A stretch of 64,000 bases of DNA from Sinonovacula constricta (Eukaryota > Mollusca > Bivalvia > Cardiida > Solecurtidae): contig CM017572.1 in assembly GCA_007844125.1 (NCBI GenBank), positions 36,071,203 to 36,135,202 on the forward strand. The letters run 5' to 3'. The position numbers were made by a program, and so were the translations under genes. Within the stretch, counting starts at the first letter, position 1, and every line of letters begins with the position of its first letter. The notes under the pieces were generated by a model. It worked only from the letters and a program-made list of their open reading frames with translations. It was not told the DNA's origin and made no database searches. Positions 26,868-38,868 of the stretch are shown here, one piece after another.

Positions 26868-27411
26868 AATATATATGACAAAGTCCTATGAGCTTTGCAG
26901 CATGTTCAAAAAATTGAAAAGGCACAAGACAAAGGTATTCACGTGCAAGCCAAATGTAAATGTAAGAACAAATCTGTAATGAGTCATTTAACAAAATGAG
27001 GAAACCTGACAGTTACCGCCTTGGAACGGTCAGTCGGCAATATGGACCGACGGGGGTGCTTAAACCGGTTTTACACAGCTCAAAACCTCGCAATTTCTGA
27101 TGGGTTTTTCAAATGCAAGCTATGAAAAGAAAACTGATCCATTTTAATAAATGTCCAAGCACTGACGTTTTGTTTGATAAGGTATGACGAAAGTAGTGAC
27201 ATCATTGAAAAATAATGTCCACATAGTGTTTAGAAGAGAGATGGGTCGTATTTCGATTAGAATAACTACAAACATTTGTTGATAGTAAATGAAATTAACT
27301 TTTTGAATCAAGAAAAAAAATGACTAGTTAAGAGTAAATGATTGTAGCATCCTGTTCATGTGAAGATGGAATTGAGGAACCAAAGTCCAATGTCCACCAA
27401 AGGAAATACAA
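26868..27411 (+). repeat. X repeat, copy 1
   Basis: Begins GACAAAGTCCTATGAGC, then a GAAAAGGCACAAGACAAAGG block, the core CAGTTACCGCCTTGGAACGG with CAGTCGGCAATATGGACCGA, a TTTTTCAAATGCAAG block, GTAGTGACATCATTG, and ends CAAAGTCCAATGTCCACCAA. The same block order is found in at least eight other places in the window. Confidence 0.85.
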
Positions 27412-27501
27412 CAGTAACATCTCATTTATAGCTTATGCTGACATGTTGTGTTCTCTAAAAAAAGAATATAACAGAATCTAAACGTCCGGTGTGTTTGTAT
27501 T

Positions 27502-27980
27502 GTATTTGTATTTTGGGTTTTACGGCACACCGACACTTGACAGGTCATACGGCGCCGAATACATTTAAGTCCAACGACAATAGAATATTATCAGGTTAAA
27601 ACTAAAATACGTGAGTAGAAATAAAAATCTATCAGGTTAAAAATGTGAATGATGAAAACAGGTTAACATATTAAACAGTTAAAATGTATAACGTTAGCAT
27701 AATAAACATTTTAAAAACTTATAACTTATTAAGAATACCGATCTCGTTCAGAAAGCAAACACGCTTAACATCGGATACTGTCGTAAATAATTCGAATATG
27801 TTATTGACATTAAAATATTTAGACCTAATATGGTCTGTGTCAATGCAATGTAGTAAAATATGATTAACCGTAAGAGGTTCCTGGCAAGGAACACATTCCG
27901 GTTGAACTTCTCGTTTTAGAAGATATGAGTGAGTTAATCTAGTATGTCCGATGCGACAGCGGGTAAGAGCTATGTCTTCC
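27502..27980 (-). pseudogene. 5'-truncated non-LTR retrotransposon (LINE) 3' end
   Basis: The minus strand encodes, from about 27,976 down to a TAA at 27,719-27,721, the C-terminal tail of a LINE ORF2-type protein. The motif RIGHTRLTHSYLL is followed by a CCHC knuckle C-x2-C-x7-H-x4-C (ECVPCQEPLTVNHILLHC). This tail is typical of LINE families whose reverse transcriptase is followed by RNase H. About 0.2 kb of 3' UTR ends in an A-rich AATACAAATACAATACAAA tail. All upstream domains are missing. Sibling repeats at 38.3 and 40.4 kb lack the insertion. It is a dead copy. Confidence 0.85.
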
Positions 27981-28179
27981 CGTCAATGAAGAAAAATATT
28001 GATCGGTTTACAAAAGAAAACCAAACTTGTAAGAACACCCAAAATATTTTCTGACATTAATACAACTTTAAATATCTTATTCTGGTAATAAAGTAGTCAT
28101 TTTTTTAAATTTATTTCAACAATTGCTATATATAATCCACTATCAATTTTCACTCCCGAAGTAGGTGCTTATTGTTAGA

Positions 28180-28392
28180 TGTCTTACTTTGATGGGGTAT
28201 TTTTATTTACTCTGTTTGTTTGATCATAAAAATCCTTCAAGAAGTGCGAGGTTTGAGCGCTCCACAAATCAGGTTTAAGAATCTAAATCGGTCTTTTTGC
28301 CGACGGACTGTTCCAAGGCGGTAACCGCCGGTTTTTCTTATTTTGTGTTATGTCTCGTCCCTTTGGTTTTTCCACCTTTACATTTACCCTGT
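28180..28392 (-). repeat. Y repeat, copy in composite element 1
   Basis: On the minus strand it carries GAGACATAACACAAAATAAG, the core GTTACCGCCTTGGAACAGTC, GATTTAGATTCTTAAACCTG and TTTGTGGAGCGCTCAAACC. It abuts the SINE body. The core is related to that of the X repeat. Confidence 0.75.
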
Positions 28393-28692
28393 TTGCCTTT
28401 GCCTAGAGGGATGGATTTCTGGGATTAGCCGGCATTTTTGCCGATACTGTGCAGCGACATTTCTATCATTGTAGAACAGGGGCACTTTTGAGGTGCCCAG
28501 GGACTGAGCCCGGCCGGTCCATTATACTGACACCGACGAGTCAGGCGTAATGCTGTCCCCTTAGCCCCGAGCGTTAGGAGGGAAGCCACTACTTCCAACT
28601 TTAAAGTCTTTAGTTTTTACCCGGCCGGGGTTTGAACCCACGACCTCCCGATCCGCAAGCCGACGCGCTACCACCTGAGCTATTGCGGCCGG
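28393..28692 (-). mobile_element. tRNA-derived SINE (family S1), copy 1
   Basis: The tRNA-like head is at 28,621-28,690 on the minus strand, with A box TAGCTCAGGTGG and B box GGGTTCAAACCCC. The body follows (CTAACGCTCGGGGCTAAGGG, GACTCGTCGGTGTCAGTATA, GGACCGGCCGGGCTCAGTCC). The anticodon stem is mispaired, so it is not a working tRNA. Confidence 0.85.
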
Positions 28693-29846
28693 TATTTACT
28701 AGTAGAGCACGGCCGCCCGATATAAGAAAACACTTGGCCAAGGGCAAATTAGAATGTATATCTACTGGCACTATACCGTAAATCACGAGCCTTATTTATA
28801 AAACTTCAAATCATTTTTTCAAATGTAAATTTGATGTATATTTAAATCTTTTTATAATGTTACCGTGCATAGCGTGTGGTTTAAGTTAGGCGTTTCTTTT
28901 TTCGATCAGTATATACTCATATCGGGAATGTCTACTAATGCGGATCGCTTTTAAAATTTGGTCTGCCTGGTATGAAGACAACAAAATAGTTTAAAAGCAA
29001 GCCTGTTTACATATAATCTAGTAAATAGAGGTAATATTGGAATCCATTTTAAATTGCTGCGTCTTCGACTAAAGGACCAAGTATCATATAAAAGATATGT
29101 CGGTGGTATTTTGTCGCGTATTTGCAATTCACTCATCGACCTAAATATACATTGGTCTTGTTAATTTATAAACATTTTTGATGATTTTATTAAATTTATA
29201 ATTGATTTCCAATGTTGTTTTATAATTTTCTATTCAGGTACAACAGGATAATGTTTTATTTATTTAGCTTGTTCGTCATTTGTGATGTCGTAATCGATGA
29301 TATTTTGCTGTGTCAGTCTGCACGGGAGCAATACAGCCCAATGCAGGAAAACCGTTGATGCGAAGCATCAAAGGTGACGCAAACGATAAAAACAATTTTT
29401 AAAGAAATTGTGACATATATTTTTTAACTTAAAGGTGGTATCAGACAGTTTTCTTTATTCAAAATTTAATTACTTTAATAAATATTTAAATTAATTTAAG
29501 TAAAATTAAACAAAATAAAACGAAATTAAAAAAAACAACAACAAAGTTCCATGTCCCGAATTATGACCCGTATTTTATCAGCTTTATGAAAGTCTGCAGA
29601 AACTAACTTTCCCCATGGGCAAATTTCAGTGAGCAATACCTTACATAGGCGTCGCGCTACATCGCGTCGCCAACAAACAGAAGACTACGTGCGAGTTGTC
29701 AGCATGTGTAGACTCTACTACATCAAGGCCGTATGAAATTTACATAGCAAAAATCATTAAGATGGGATAAAACATGCACTTTAGTTGTTAAAATGACAAA
29801 CACGCCGAGCAAAGACCACAACACCATTAATGAAAGTCAGTCAGCT

Positions 29847-29868
29847 GGGGATAGGGGTTGGGTGGGGG
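29847..29868 (+). other. G-quadruplex motif
   Basis: Four G runs, GGGG-ATA-GGGG-TT-GGG-T-GGGGG, fit the usual G4 rule with loops of 1-3 bases. The inverted copy of the element carries the complementary C-rich form at 36,375-36,405. Confidence 0.7.
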
Positions 29869-30246
29869 TGGTCGGGGCTTAATCCGGTTAACAGAGCAAA
29901 ACTTTGTACTTTCAGATTGTTGCGAATAAGTCGGTTAATTTCCAAAAGTCGGTAAGTCGGTAATTCCCATCAACCAAATCAGCATGTTTTATTATTTTTA
30001 CTGATTGTTTGCAGTGTATACATTGCCTTTTCTTACTTACCAGTGTTCATTATATAATAAGAGTTAATTTGTTTGTTGTTGTTGTTTTTTTTTGTCAGTT
30101 TAAACTCCCGCTGCAGGTGCTTGCTGCTTGCTGTCTCTCTTTAAAGAGATATTTTATTGACATTGATTTTGGAAAAAAAAACTCCATGAAGTGAGAGGTT
30201 TGGGCGCTCAGTAAACCGCGTTTAAGCACCCAAGTCAGTCTTTCCT

Positions 30247-30784
30247 TTGATGGACATTGGACTTTGGTTCTTCAATTTCATTCTTCACATGAACAGGATG
30301 CTACAACCATTTATTCGTCTCTGGTCATGTTTGTTCATGATTCAGAAAGTTAATTTTATTTGTAGTCAACCATTTTTGTGTAGCTGTCCAAATCGAAATA
30401 ATATCATATTCTTTTCTAAACACTATGTGGACATTTTTTTTTCAATAACGTCACTACTTTCGTCATAACTTATAGAAAATATCAGCGCTTGGACATATTG
30501 TATTCAAATATATCGTGTGTTTTTTTTTATTGCTTGCATTTGAAAAACTCGTCAGTAAGTGCGAGGTTAGAGCTCTGTAAAACCGGTTTACGCACTCCAG
30601 TCGGTCCATATTGCCGACTGACCTGTTCCAAGGCGGTAACTGTCGGGTTTGCTATTTTCGTTAAATGACTCATCACAAGTTTGTTCTTACTTTTCGCTTG
30701 GCTTGCATGTGAAATACCTTTGTTCTGTGCCTTTTCTGAGTTTGGTATATGTTGCAATGCTCATAGGACTTTGTCATATATTCT
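30247..30784 (-). repeat. X repeat, copy 2
   Basis: Reverse orientation: starts GGACATTGGACTTTGG, core GCCGACTGACCTGTTCCAAG, ends CATAGGACTTTGTCATAT. It forms the right inverted end of composite copy 1. Confidence 0.85.
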
Positions 30785-31384
30785 TATTTTTGCTGACTGA
30801 TCTTTTCAAGGCGTTACTTATTTTTTGTTGTTGATGTTTTTCTTTTCGCGTGTACTGTTTCGTTTTTATGTTTCTCTCACTTTAACATTTTACTCAATCT
30901 ACCTTTATTATCTGTGGTAATTATCTTTTGTTACTCATTTTCCTACTAAACTTCTGGTTTATGAATTGTATTTAAAACTTCATTTATTGATTTCCTTCTA
31001 TATAATTTAATAATATAAATAATATAATTTTAATAAATAATATAATTTTTGAAGTCGATAAAATGAAAATTTAAACAAGGTTCTATGAGAATTTTAACAA
31101 TAATTAAAAGTTTAACGTATACTAGAGGATGTGCAAACATGTAAACAAAAATTAAACAAAACAAAGAAACACTCATACATTATAAAGGACGAAATAGCAA
31201 TTCATAAAACTCCAGTTAATAAACAGCTTGGTTGATTCACTTGGGTTTTAATGGCCCCTAATACGCCCATGCTTCCATGTTTCCCTCTGAGACCAACGAG
31301 GTAGATTAGGTACCAAACCAAACTGAGATGCCAACCAGAAGGCGATTAAATCTATTTAAGTTAAAACCTGAACAATAGGTTAAC

Positions 31385-32145
31385 AAGAAAATGTCCTATA
31401 AGAATTACCACAGATATTTAAACCTAAACTACCTACAGACAAAGGCAAACACGATAAACGTATAAGTGACAAAAACACAGAGACGAGACATAACATACAA
31501 AAAGAAAAAACACCAGCAGTTACCGCTTTGGAACGGTCAGTCGGCAAAAGGCTCGATATATATATATGTTTGTGTGTGCGTATGTATGTATTTATTCATG
31601 TATTTTTTTCATTTTATTTAAACGGCAAAAAGTAGTTGAAAAGAACTATATTAATTTTATTTTTTCTTAAATTGCTTTATGAACCGAATGTGTTTGTGTT
31701 TAAAAGGGCAATTTGTCGATAATTTGAGTGTGAGCGTTTTTAGACAAAAAATATACATATAATAAATTCATAATTTGTCACTTGTTTTCTCCTTTTCAAT
31801 GTCTATCAGTTTAACTGCCTCTAAATGTACTGACAAATATATTTCCTTTATCATTGCAGCCCACATATCATAAAAGACTAAAGTAAGGATAGAACGACAG
31901 CTTGTGTTCTAGCTTCAGAAAGTGCGAGGTTGGAGCGCTCCACAAACTAGGTTTAAGCACCCCAATTGGCCCTTTTGCCGATTGACCGTTCCAAGGCTGT
32001 AACGGATGGTTTTTCTTTATGTGTGTTATGTCTCGTCTCTGTATTTTTGTCACATTTGCATTTACCTTGTCTACTGGTAGATAAAATTTAAATATCTGTG
32101 AAAATTTTGATAGGACCTTTTCTTATTTACCTATTGCTTTACGTT
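31385..32145. repeat. Pair of Y repeats in inverted orientation
   Basis: A plus-strand Y copy (31,385-31,555: ATTACCACAGATATTTAAAC, GAGACGAGACATAACA, GAACGGTCAGTCGGCAAAAG) and a minus-strand copy (about 31,910-32,145) face each other around 0.35 kb of AT-rich DNA. The arrangement mirrors the X-bounded element. The region from 30,790 to 31,385 shows nothing else. Confidence 0.7.
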
Positions 32146-32734
32146 ATTAGGGATTCAAAATATTTGCCGCTTCTTGCTTGTTTGACTATACACCATCCAC
32201 CAGCTTAGGTAGTCGAAAAACGTAAAATGTTGTTTATGTTTCTTTCGTAAACAATATTTTATCAACACAATGCATTTCAATATATTTACCTTGTTTTTTT
32301 ATGTTGACCTAGGCGCTTAACAATGGAATAAATCGATTCTCCTTTTAAGCAAAAAATAAATAAAACACGAAAGAACGTTGACACATACAATTGCATACAG
32401 AAAAACACGGGGCGGTATATATGACGTAAATAAACACAATTGTTTATTTTATGTTGTTGATCGGAATAATGTTTACACGTTCATGAAATGAGGTTAAAAT
32501 GGGAGATATGCCAACTATGACCCGTTATTTATCAGCTTTATCTGCAAAACAAACTTTCCCCATGGGCAAATTTCAGTGAGCATTCTTTATATAGGTGTTG
32601 AGCTCCATCGCGTCGCTAACAAACAGAAGACTAGACACAGTTAAATGTTTGTATATTACTCATATAACACAATCTGTCGTAGCTGTTTTAATAAGTAAGT
32701 AACGTGCTAATGGTTTCGTTGCGTATGACTCTTT

Positions 32735-32998
32735 GTTTGTTGAGTATATCGTCCCACCAACAGTATCTCAGTTATGTTGAGGCGGTGTCCTTTGAAACAG
32801 AAATAAAGCTGAATTCACTGTGTAAAGCATGCCGTGAACACCTGGCATGATACCACACCCAGTCACATTATCCTGAAACCGGGCCAAACAGTCGTGGAAC
32901 TACTCTTATATTTACTTGAACGTTAGCAAGGTAGTTATACCACTACATTTTTTATTGACTCCAGTACATGGAGCCGACGCTCTACCGATTGCGCTTCC
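32735..32998 (-). mobile_element. tRNA-derived SINE (family S2), diverged copy
   Basis: On the minus strand, GCGCAATCGGTAGAGCGTCG (head) is followed by TAGTGGTATAACTACCTTGC, TCAGGATAATGTGAC and CCACCAACAG-type tail segments that match the better copy at 51,093-51,418. The B box is lost. 32,146-32,735 shows nothing recognisable. Confidence 0.7.
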
Positions 32999-33186
32999 GT
33001 ATGTACTAAACTGTTTAGCTTGAATCGGCTATAACTAGCTGAAAACCATTGCACTGTTTGTGAAGTTCTCAACATGGAGACAGCACAATTATGAGAATAT
33101 AATCTATAAAAAACGGTAATAGCTTCTCGGTGTCATATCACAATTGTAGTATTTAGTTAGACTCGATTTACAAAAAGTAGGTGCTA

Positions 33187-33692
33187 AAGAACATCCGGTA
33201 TATGGAGGTAGGCGGTACCTTATGAATATTTATTTCTTAAAATATTGTTGCCTCGTCAAAAATGCTTATTGGCTAAGTACCACTAATAAAATAAAGAAGT
33301 CTGTTTTTAACAGTTCCCTCCCTTTGTGTAAAAGAAATAAAGACCTAGCGAAATTCATGTTTTATAACATTAAGTTTTAAAATATGTACGATAGGAATTG
33401 GCTCTGTCCGTCGTTGTAGCTTTTCGTTATAATTTGATGGAAATCATGAAAGTGGGATTCAACATTATTTTGTTGTTGTTTTTCATTTAAGACAACCGAG
33501 TTACGTCCCCTGGTAATCAACACGGGCAATGTAGATAATTGATTTTACAGTCGTGTGAATTGTGCATAATAAGAAAGATACATGATCGTTTATTTAAATA
33601 GTATACGACTCAAATTCTTCTACGTCACGGATATTAACATAACACGTGATCCGGAAACTCCGCCCCCTCCAGATACTGGATGTTCTTTAGAA
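33187..33692. mobile_element. Possible MITE with about 25-bp inverted ends
   Basis: The left end TAAAGAACATCCGGTATATG is matched in reverse at 33,652-33,692 (complement TAAAGAACATCCAGTATCTG), both followed by GGAGG and a GGCGG box. The interior is AT-rich and non-coding. A target-site duplication was not seen. Confidence 0.45.
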
Positions 33693-34079
33693 ATTACGTT
33701 TACTAAAATATAAAACGGTACGTGGGTCAGTTCCTAAATCAACATGCACTTAAAATATGACACCTTTTGTCTTCCCTCGTTAATAATTAAATTTTCTAAT
33801 ACGGCTCCAATAAGGGTTTGGTTCGATTGCAAACATCATTTTTAAAATCTCCTTTAACGTGCAAGTTGAGAGTGTTTATTTTTGATGCGCGAGCTTTCTT
33901 AATAATCCCATTATTGATGGTATTTCGCTGCGTCCGCTCTCAACATAGCCATTCAGTTTAAAACAAAATTACAGAAATTCAATACGAAAATACGACACTG
34001 TTCAATCAAAAGATCAAGAGAAGTACAAGGACAGAGTGGGCTGCGTAGACTGGTTATTGCCTTGATATTTCGGAACATA

Positions 34080-34162
<83 letters not shown>
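34080..34162. repeat. (TA)n microsatellite
   Basis: About 40 uninterrupted TA dinucleotides. Confidence 0.98.
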
Positions 34163-34165
<3 letters not shown>

Positions 34166-34239
34166 AAACTTAGCACAAAAAGTATTGCCGTTATTTGCCG
34201 TTATTTTTCAAGTTATCTGAAAAAGAGCCAACTCCTCTA

Positions 34240-34372
34240 ACTGCTTAGCCTCGTTTGTTCGAGTCCCGTTCGGGACCAAGGACTTAATGTGGGAAGGTCT
34301 TCCAGCTGACCTGCGGTGCGCCGTTTCTCCAGCAGGACGTCGCTATTAGTCAAAATTGGTCGCTGCGAGAAA
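34240..34372 (+). mobile_element. tRNA-derived SINE (family S3) fragment
   Basis: A B-box-like GTTCGAGTCCCG is followed by GGTCTTCCAGCTGACCTGCG and GTCGCTGCGAGAAAAAAAGG. The core matches the minus-strand fragment at 19.9-20.1 kb. Confidence 0.6.
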
Positions 34373-35583
34373 AAAAAGGTACACTCTCACTAGCAAATAT
34401 GGATATTTTGCATAATTTATTATATGTACACAGAGAAGAAACAAAAAGAGTCATTTAGCTTCAGACCAAGCGGGGTGCTTCATAAAAGTTTATTGCAAAT
34501 ACCCGAAATGAACAGGGTAAACATGGTTAAATATGGAAAAAATTGGACCGTTTTACAAAAATACCCAAAAGAAAGCAAAAGCAGACAAGGCATTAAATAT
34601 TTAATGAGGAAAGGCAGCGGTTTGCGCATTGAACTGACCATTCGAACAAGACCATTATATATTCCGAACACAAGCCTTTGTATAATTTCTCACGCAAACA
34701 TATTGAAGGAAAATAAATAACCGCTATTTAGTCTCTCCATTAGGCACATATAAACATTACCGCAAAACGACTTAAATACCTGGTAATAGGCTTCGAAATT
34801 GTGGATTATGTATTTATTTAATAAGCGCAATTTGCCATTTTTATAAAAGCATTAATTCTATTGTGAAGACATTGTTCAACCAGACGGTTAGCACTATACA
34901 AATATATTGACTACATGTGTACAGTATCCATTATTTTGTGGCTCGACGTGTGTTTGTTTAATTTGTTGACAATTTTGTCCTTATTTGTCCGGCAGTTGTG
35001 GTTACCGCCCCCCCCCCCCCCCCAACCCCCCACTGACTTTTTTCATGGGTACCAAAATGTTCGTTAGAATCACATGGACCAAATGTAGTCCAAATTAAAT
35101 GCATTTGTGCCATATGAAAACTTGTGGTTTCCATAGCAAACAGCACGAAATTGTTGACAGAAGTATAGAACAGGTACTCAATTAAAAATGATAAACTGGC
35201 TATTATGGTCATAGGTCAGTAATGCAAAATAAAACATTTATGAATATTCAGATTCCAATGACAAATAAAAATATAATAATGGATATAATTATGGAAATGT
35301 AGTATCTTGTCTTTATTTAAAAGAAGCTGAATACTTTTGAAAGATACATACTTGTCTAACATATGCTTGTTTTTAAGCTTCATATGAATTGGGCAATGAA
35401 ATATTTTTATGATTTTTTATTTAGTTTGGCCGGAATTTTGTACGATAAATTTTAATGCACTTTAGCTAGAAATCTGCATGTAATCCACTGTAATGATTAT
35501 CAATGAAGTGATATTTTAATAATTCTTTTAATAAAATTATATTTCTATGCCAAGATTTAAATTAATAATTATTATATATAATA
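34373..35583. other. AT-rich stretch with a C tract
   Basis: The open frames here (up to 98 residues) have no recognisable domain or splice context. A run of 16 C lies at 35,008-35,023. The block around it (35,000-35,110, minus strand: TTTGGTACCCATGAAAAAAG, G tract, CTGCCGGAC) recurs at 43,940-44,015, so it belongs to a dispersed repeat. Confidence 0.6.
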
Positions 35584-36014
35584 ATGATGAGTCATTTAAC
35601 GAAAATAGCAAAACCGACAGTTACCGCATTGGAACGGTCAGTCGGCAAAATGGACCAACTGAAGAGCGTAAACCGGTTTTACAGAGCTCTAACCTCGCAC
35701 TTACTGACGAGTTTTTCAAATGCAAGCAATGAAAAGAAAAACGATATATTTGAATACAAAATGTCCAAGCGCTGATATTTTCTATAAGTTATAACGAAAG
35801 TAGTGACGTCATTGAAAAATAATGTCCACATAGTGTTTAGAAAAGAATATGGTATTATTTCGATTTGAACAACTACACAAAAATGGTTGACTACAAATAA
35901 AATTAACTTTCTGAATCATGAATAAACATGACCAGAGACGAATAAATGGTTTGTAGCTTCTGTTCATGTGAAGATGGAATTGAAGAACCAAAGTCCAAGG
36001 TCCATCAAAGGAAA
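35584..36014 (+). repeat. X repeat, copy 3
   Basis: Starts ATGAGTCATTTAACG, core CAGTTACCGCATTGGAACGG, ends AAAGTCCAAGGTCCATCAAA. It lacks the first ~110 bases of copy 1. Confidence 0.85.
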
Positions 36015-37634
36015 GACTGACTGGGGTGCATAAACGTGGTTTAGGGAGCACCAAAACCTCTCACTTCATGGGGAGTTTTTTTTCTTCCAAAATCAATGTC
36101 AGTAAAATATCTCTTCAAAGAGAGACAGCAAGCAGCAAGCACCTGCAGCGGGAGTTTAAACTGACAAAAAACAACAACAAACAAATTAACTCTAATTATA
36201 TAATGAACAAACATAAGTAAGAGAGAACAATGTATACACTGCAAACAATCAGTAAAAATAATATAACATGCTGATTTGGTTGATGGGAATTACCGACTTA
36301 CCGACTTTTGGAAATTAACCGACTTATTCGCAACAATCTGAAAGTACGAAGTTTTGCTCTGTTAACCGGATTAAGCCCCGACCACCCCCACCCAACCCCT
36401 ACCCCAAGCTGACTGTCCGCTTAAACACGGTGGCTCGTTTTTCATTAATTGTGTTGTGGTCTTTGCTCGGCGTGTTTGTTACTTTAACAACTTAAGTGCA
36501 TGTTTTATCCCATCTTAATGATTTTTGCTTTGTAAATTTCATACGGCCTTGATGTATTATGGTCTGCACATGCTGACAAATCGCACGTAGTCTTCTGTTT
36601 GTTGGCGACGCGATGTAGCGCTACGCCTATGTAAGGTATGCTTACTGAAATTTGCCCATGGGGAAAGTTAGTTTTTGCAGACTTTCATAAAGCTGATAAA
36701 ATACGGGTCATAATTCGGGACATGGAACTTTGTTTGTTTTTTTAAATTCGTTTTATTTTGTTTAGTTTTACTTAAATTAATTTAATTATTTATTAAAGTA
36801 ATTAAATTTTGAATCAAGAAAACTGTCTGATACCACCTTTAAGTTAAAAAATATATGTAACAATTTCTTAATTGTTTTTCCCAATTGTTTTAATCGTTTG
36901 CGTCGCCTTTGATGTTTCGCATCAACGGTTTTCCTGCATTGGGATGTATTGCTCCCGTACAGACTGACACAGCAAAATATCATCGATTACGACATCACAA
37001 ATGACGAACAAGCTAAATAAATAAACACTCTCCTGTTATACCTGAATAGAAAATTATAAAACAACATTGGAAATCAATTATAAATTTAATAAATTCATCA
37101 AAAATGTTTATAAATTAACAAGACCAATGTATAAAAACAAAAGGTTCGCGTATTTTTCCGTTTATTTAGGTAAAGACGCCCAGGTCGATGAGTGAATTGC
37201 AAATACGCGACAAAATACCACCGACATATCTTTTATCTGATACTTGCTCCTTTAGTCGAAGACGCTGCAATTTAAAATGGATTCCAATATTACCTCTATT
37301 TACTAGATTATATGTAAACAGGCTTGCTTTTAAACTATTTTGTTGTCTTCATACCAGGCAGACCAAAATTTTTAAAGCGATCCGCATTAGGAGACATTCC
37401 CGATATGATTATATACTGATCGAAAAAAGAGACGTCTAACTTAAACCACACGCTATGCACGGTAACATAATGTAGAGATTTAAATAAACATCACATTTAC
37501 ATTTGAAAAAATGATTTGAAGTTGTATAAATAAGGCTCGTGATTTACGGTATCGTGCCAGTAGATATACATTCTAATTTGCCCTTGGCCAAGTGTTTTCT
37601 TATATTGGGCGGCCGTGCTCTACTAGAAAATACC

Positions 37635-37930
37635 GACCGCAATAGCTCAAGAGCGTCGGCTTGCGGATCGGGAGGTCGTGGGTTCAAACCCAGGCCGGGT
37701 CAAACCAAAGACTTTAAAGTTGGTAGTAGTGGCTTCCCTCCTAACGCTCGGGGCTAAGGGAACAGCATTACGCCTGACTCGTCGGTGTCAGTATAATGGA
37801 CCGGCCGGGTTCAGTCCCTGGGCATATCATAAGTGCCCCTGTGCTATAATGATAGAAATGTTGCTGCACACTATCGGCAAAAATGCCGGTAAATCCCAGA
37901 AATCCATCCCTTTAGGCCAAGGCAAACAGG
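37635..37930 (+). mobile_element. tRNA-derived SINE (S1), copy 2
   Basis: tRNA-like head at 37,635-37,701 with six bases deleted in the D loop (CTCAAGAGC in place of CTCAAGTGGTAGAGC), B box GGGTTCAAACCC, then the S1 body. Confidence 0.85.
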
Positions 37931-38440
37931 GTAAATGTGAAAGTGACAAAGCCACAGGGATGAGACATAACACAAAGTACTAAAAACCAGCGGTTACAGC
38001 CGTGGAATGGTCCGTCGGCAAAAAAAAACCGATTTAGATTCTTAAACCTGGTTTGTGGAGCGCCCAAACTTCGCATTTCCTGAAGGGTTTTTTTATCAAA
38101 CAAACAGAGTAAATAAAAAAAAATACCCCATCAAAGTGAGACATCTAACAATAAGCATCGGCATCGGTATCGGTATTATATACAGCAATCGTTGTAATAG
38201 ATTTTAAAAATGGCCAGAATAAGAGCCGTATTTTAAGTACTTTTATTGTCGGAAAATATTTTGGGTGTTCTTACAAGTTTGGTTTTCTTTTATAAACCGA
38301 TTCATATTTTTCTTCATTGACGTGTTCGTAAAATTACACAACAGTGACAAACACACCGGACGTTTAGATTCTGTTATATTCTTTTTTAGAGAATACAAAA
38401 TGCCAGCATAAGCTATAAATGAGATGTTACTGTTGTATTT

Positions 38441-38868
38441 CCTTTGGTGGACATTGGACTTTGGTTCCTCAATTCCATCTTCACATGAACAGGATGCTAC
38501 AATTATTTACTCTTAACAAGTCATTTTTTTCTTGATTCAAAAAGTTAATTTCATTTACTATTAACAAATGTTTGTAGTTATTCTAGTCGAAATACGACCC
38601 ATCTCTCTTCTAAACACTATGTGGACATTATTTTTCAATGACGTTACTACTTTCGTCATACCTTATCATATAAATCGTCAGAGCTTGGACATTTATTCAA
38701 ATGGATCAGTTTTTTTTTCATAGCTTGTATTTGATAAACCCATCAGGAAGTGCGAGGTTAGAGCTCTTTAAAACCGGTTTAAGCATCCCCGTCGGTCTAT
38801 ATTGTCGACTAACCGTTCCAAGGCGGTAATTGTCAGGTTTCTTCATTTTGTTTAATGACTCATTACAG
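38441..38868 (-). repeat. X repeat, copy 4
   Basis: Reverse-orientation X, truncated at the unit junction: after CATTACAGA the sequence switches to CTGTCTGATACC, where copy 1 continues with TTTGTTCTTAC. Confidence 0.85.

Larger units (their letters stand above)
26868..30784 (+). mobile_element. Composite element, copy 1, with X repeats as inverted ends
   Basis: About 3.9 kb bounded by an X repeat in plus orientation (26,868-27,411) and one in minus orientation (30,247-30,784). Inside, in order: spacer, LINE insertion, Y repeat and SINE on the minus strand, then about 1.5 kb of body with a G-rich motif. A reverse-complement copy lies at 35,584-38,868. The long inverted ends suggest a foldback or DNA-transposon origin, but no transposase is present and target-site duplications were not resolved. 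Confidence 0.6.
35584..38868 (-). mobile_element. Composite element, copy 2 (inverted relative to copy 1)
   Basis: Reverse complement of 26,868-30,784 without the LINE. It starts with X in plus orientation (35,584-36,014), then the body (36,030-36,821, including the C-rich complement of the G4), the SINE/Y block on the plus strand, and X in minus orientation (38,441-38,868). Together with copy 1 it makes a 12-kb inverted arrangement around 4.8 kb of other DNA. Confidence 0.6.
36822..38868 (+). repeat. 2.05-kb tandem unit 1
   Basis: Begins ACTGTCTGATACCACC and ends in CATTACAG, where unit 2 begins with the same 16 bases. Contents: ~0.75 kb of body, SINE S1, Y repeat, spacer, X repeat (minus). 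An 83-residue frame at 37,188-37,439 recurs in each unit but shows no sign of selection. Confidence 0.9.
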
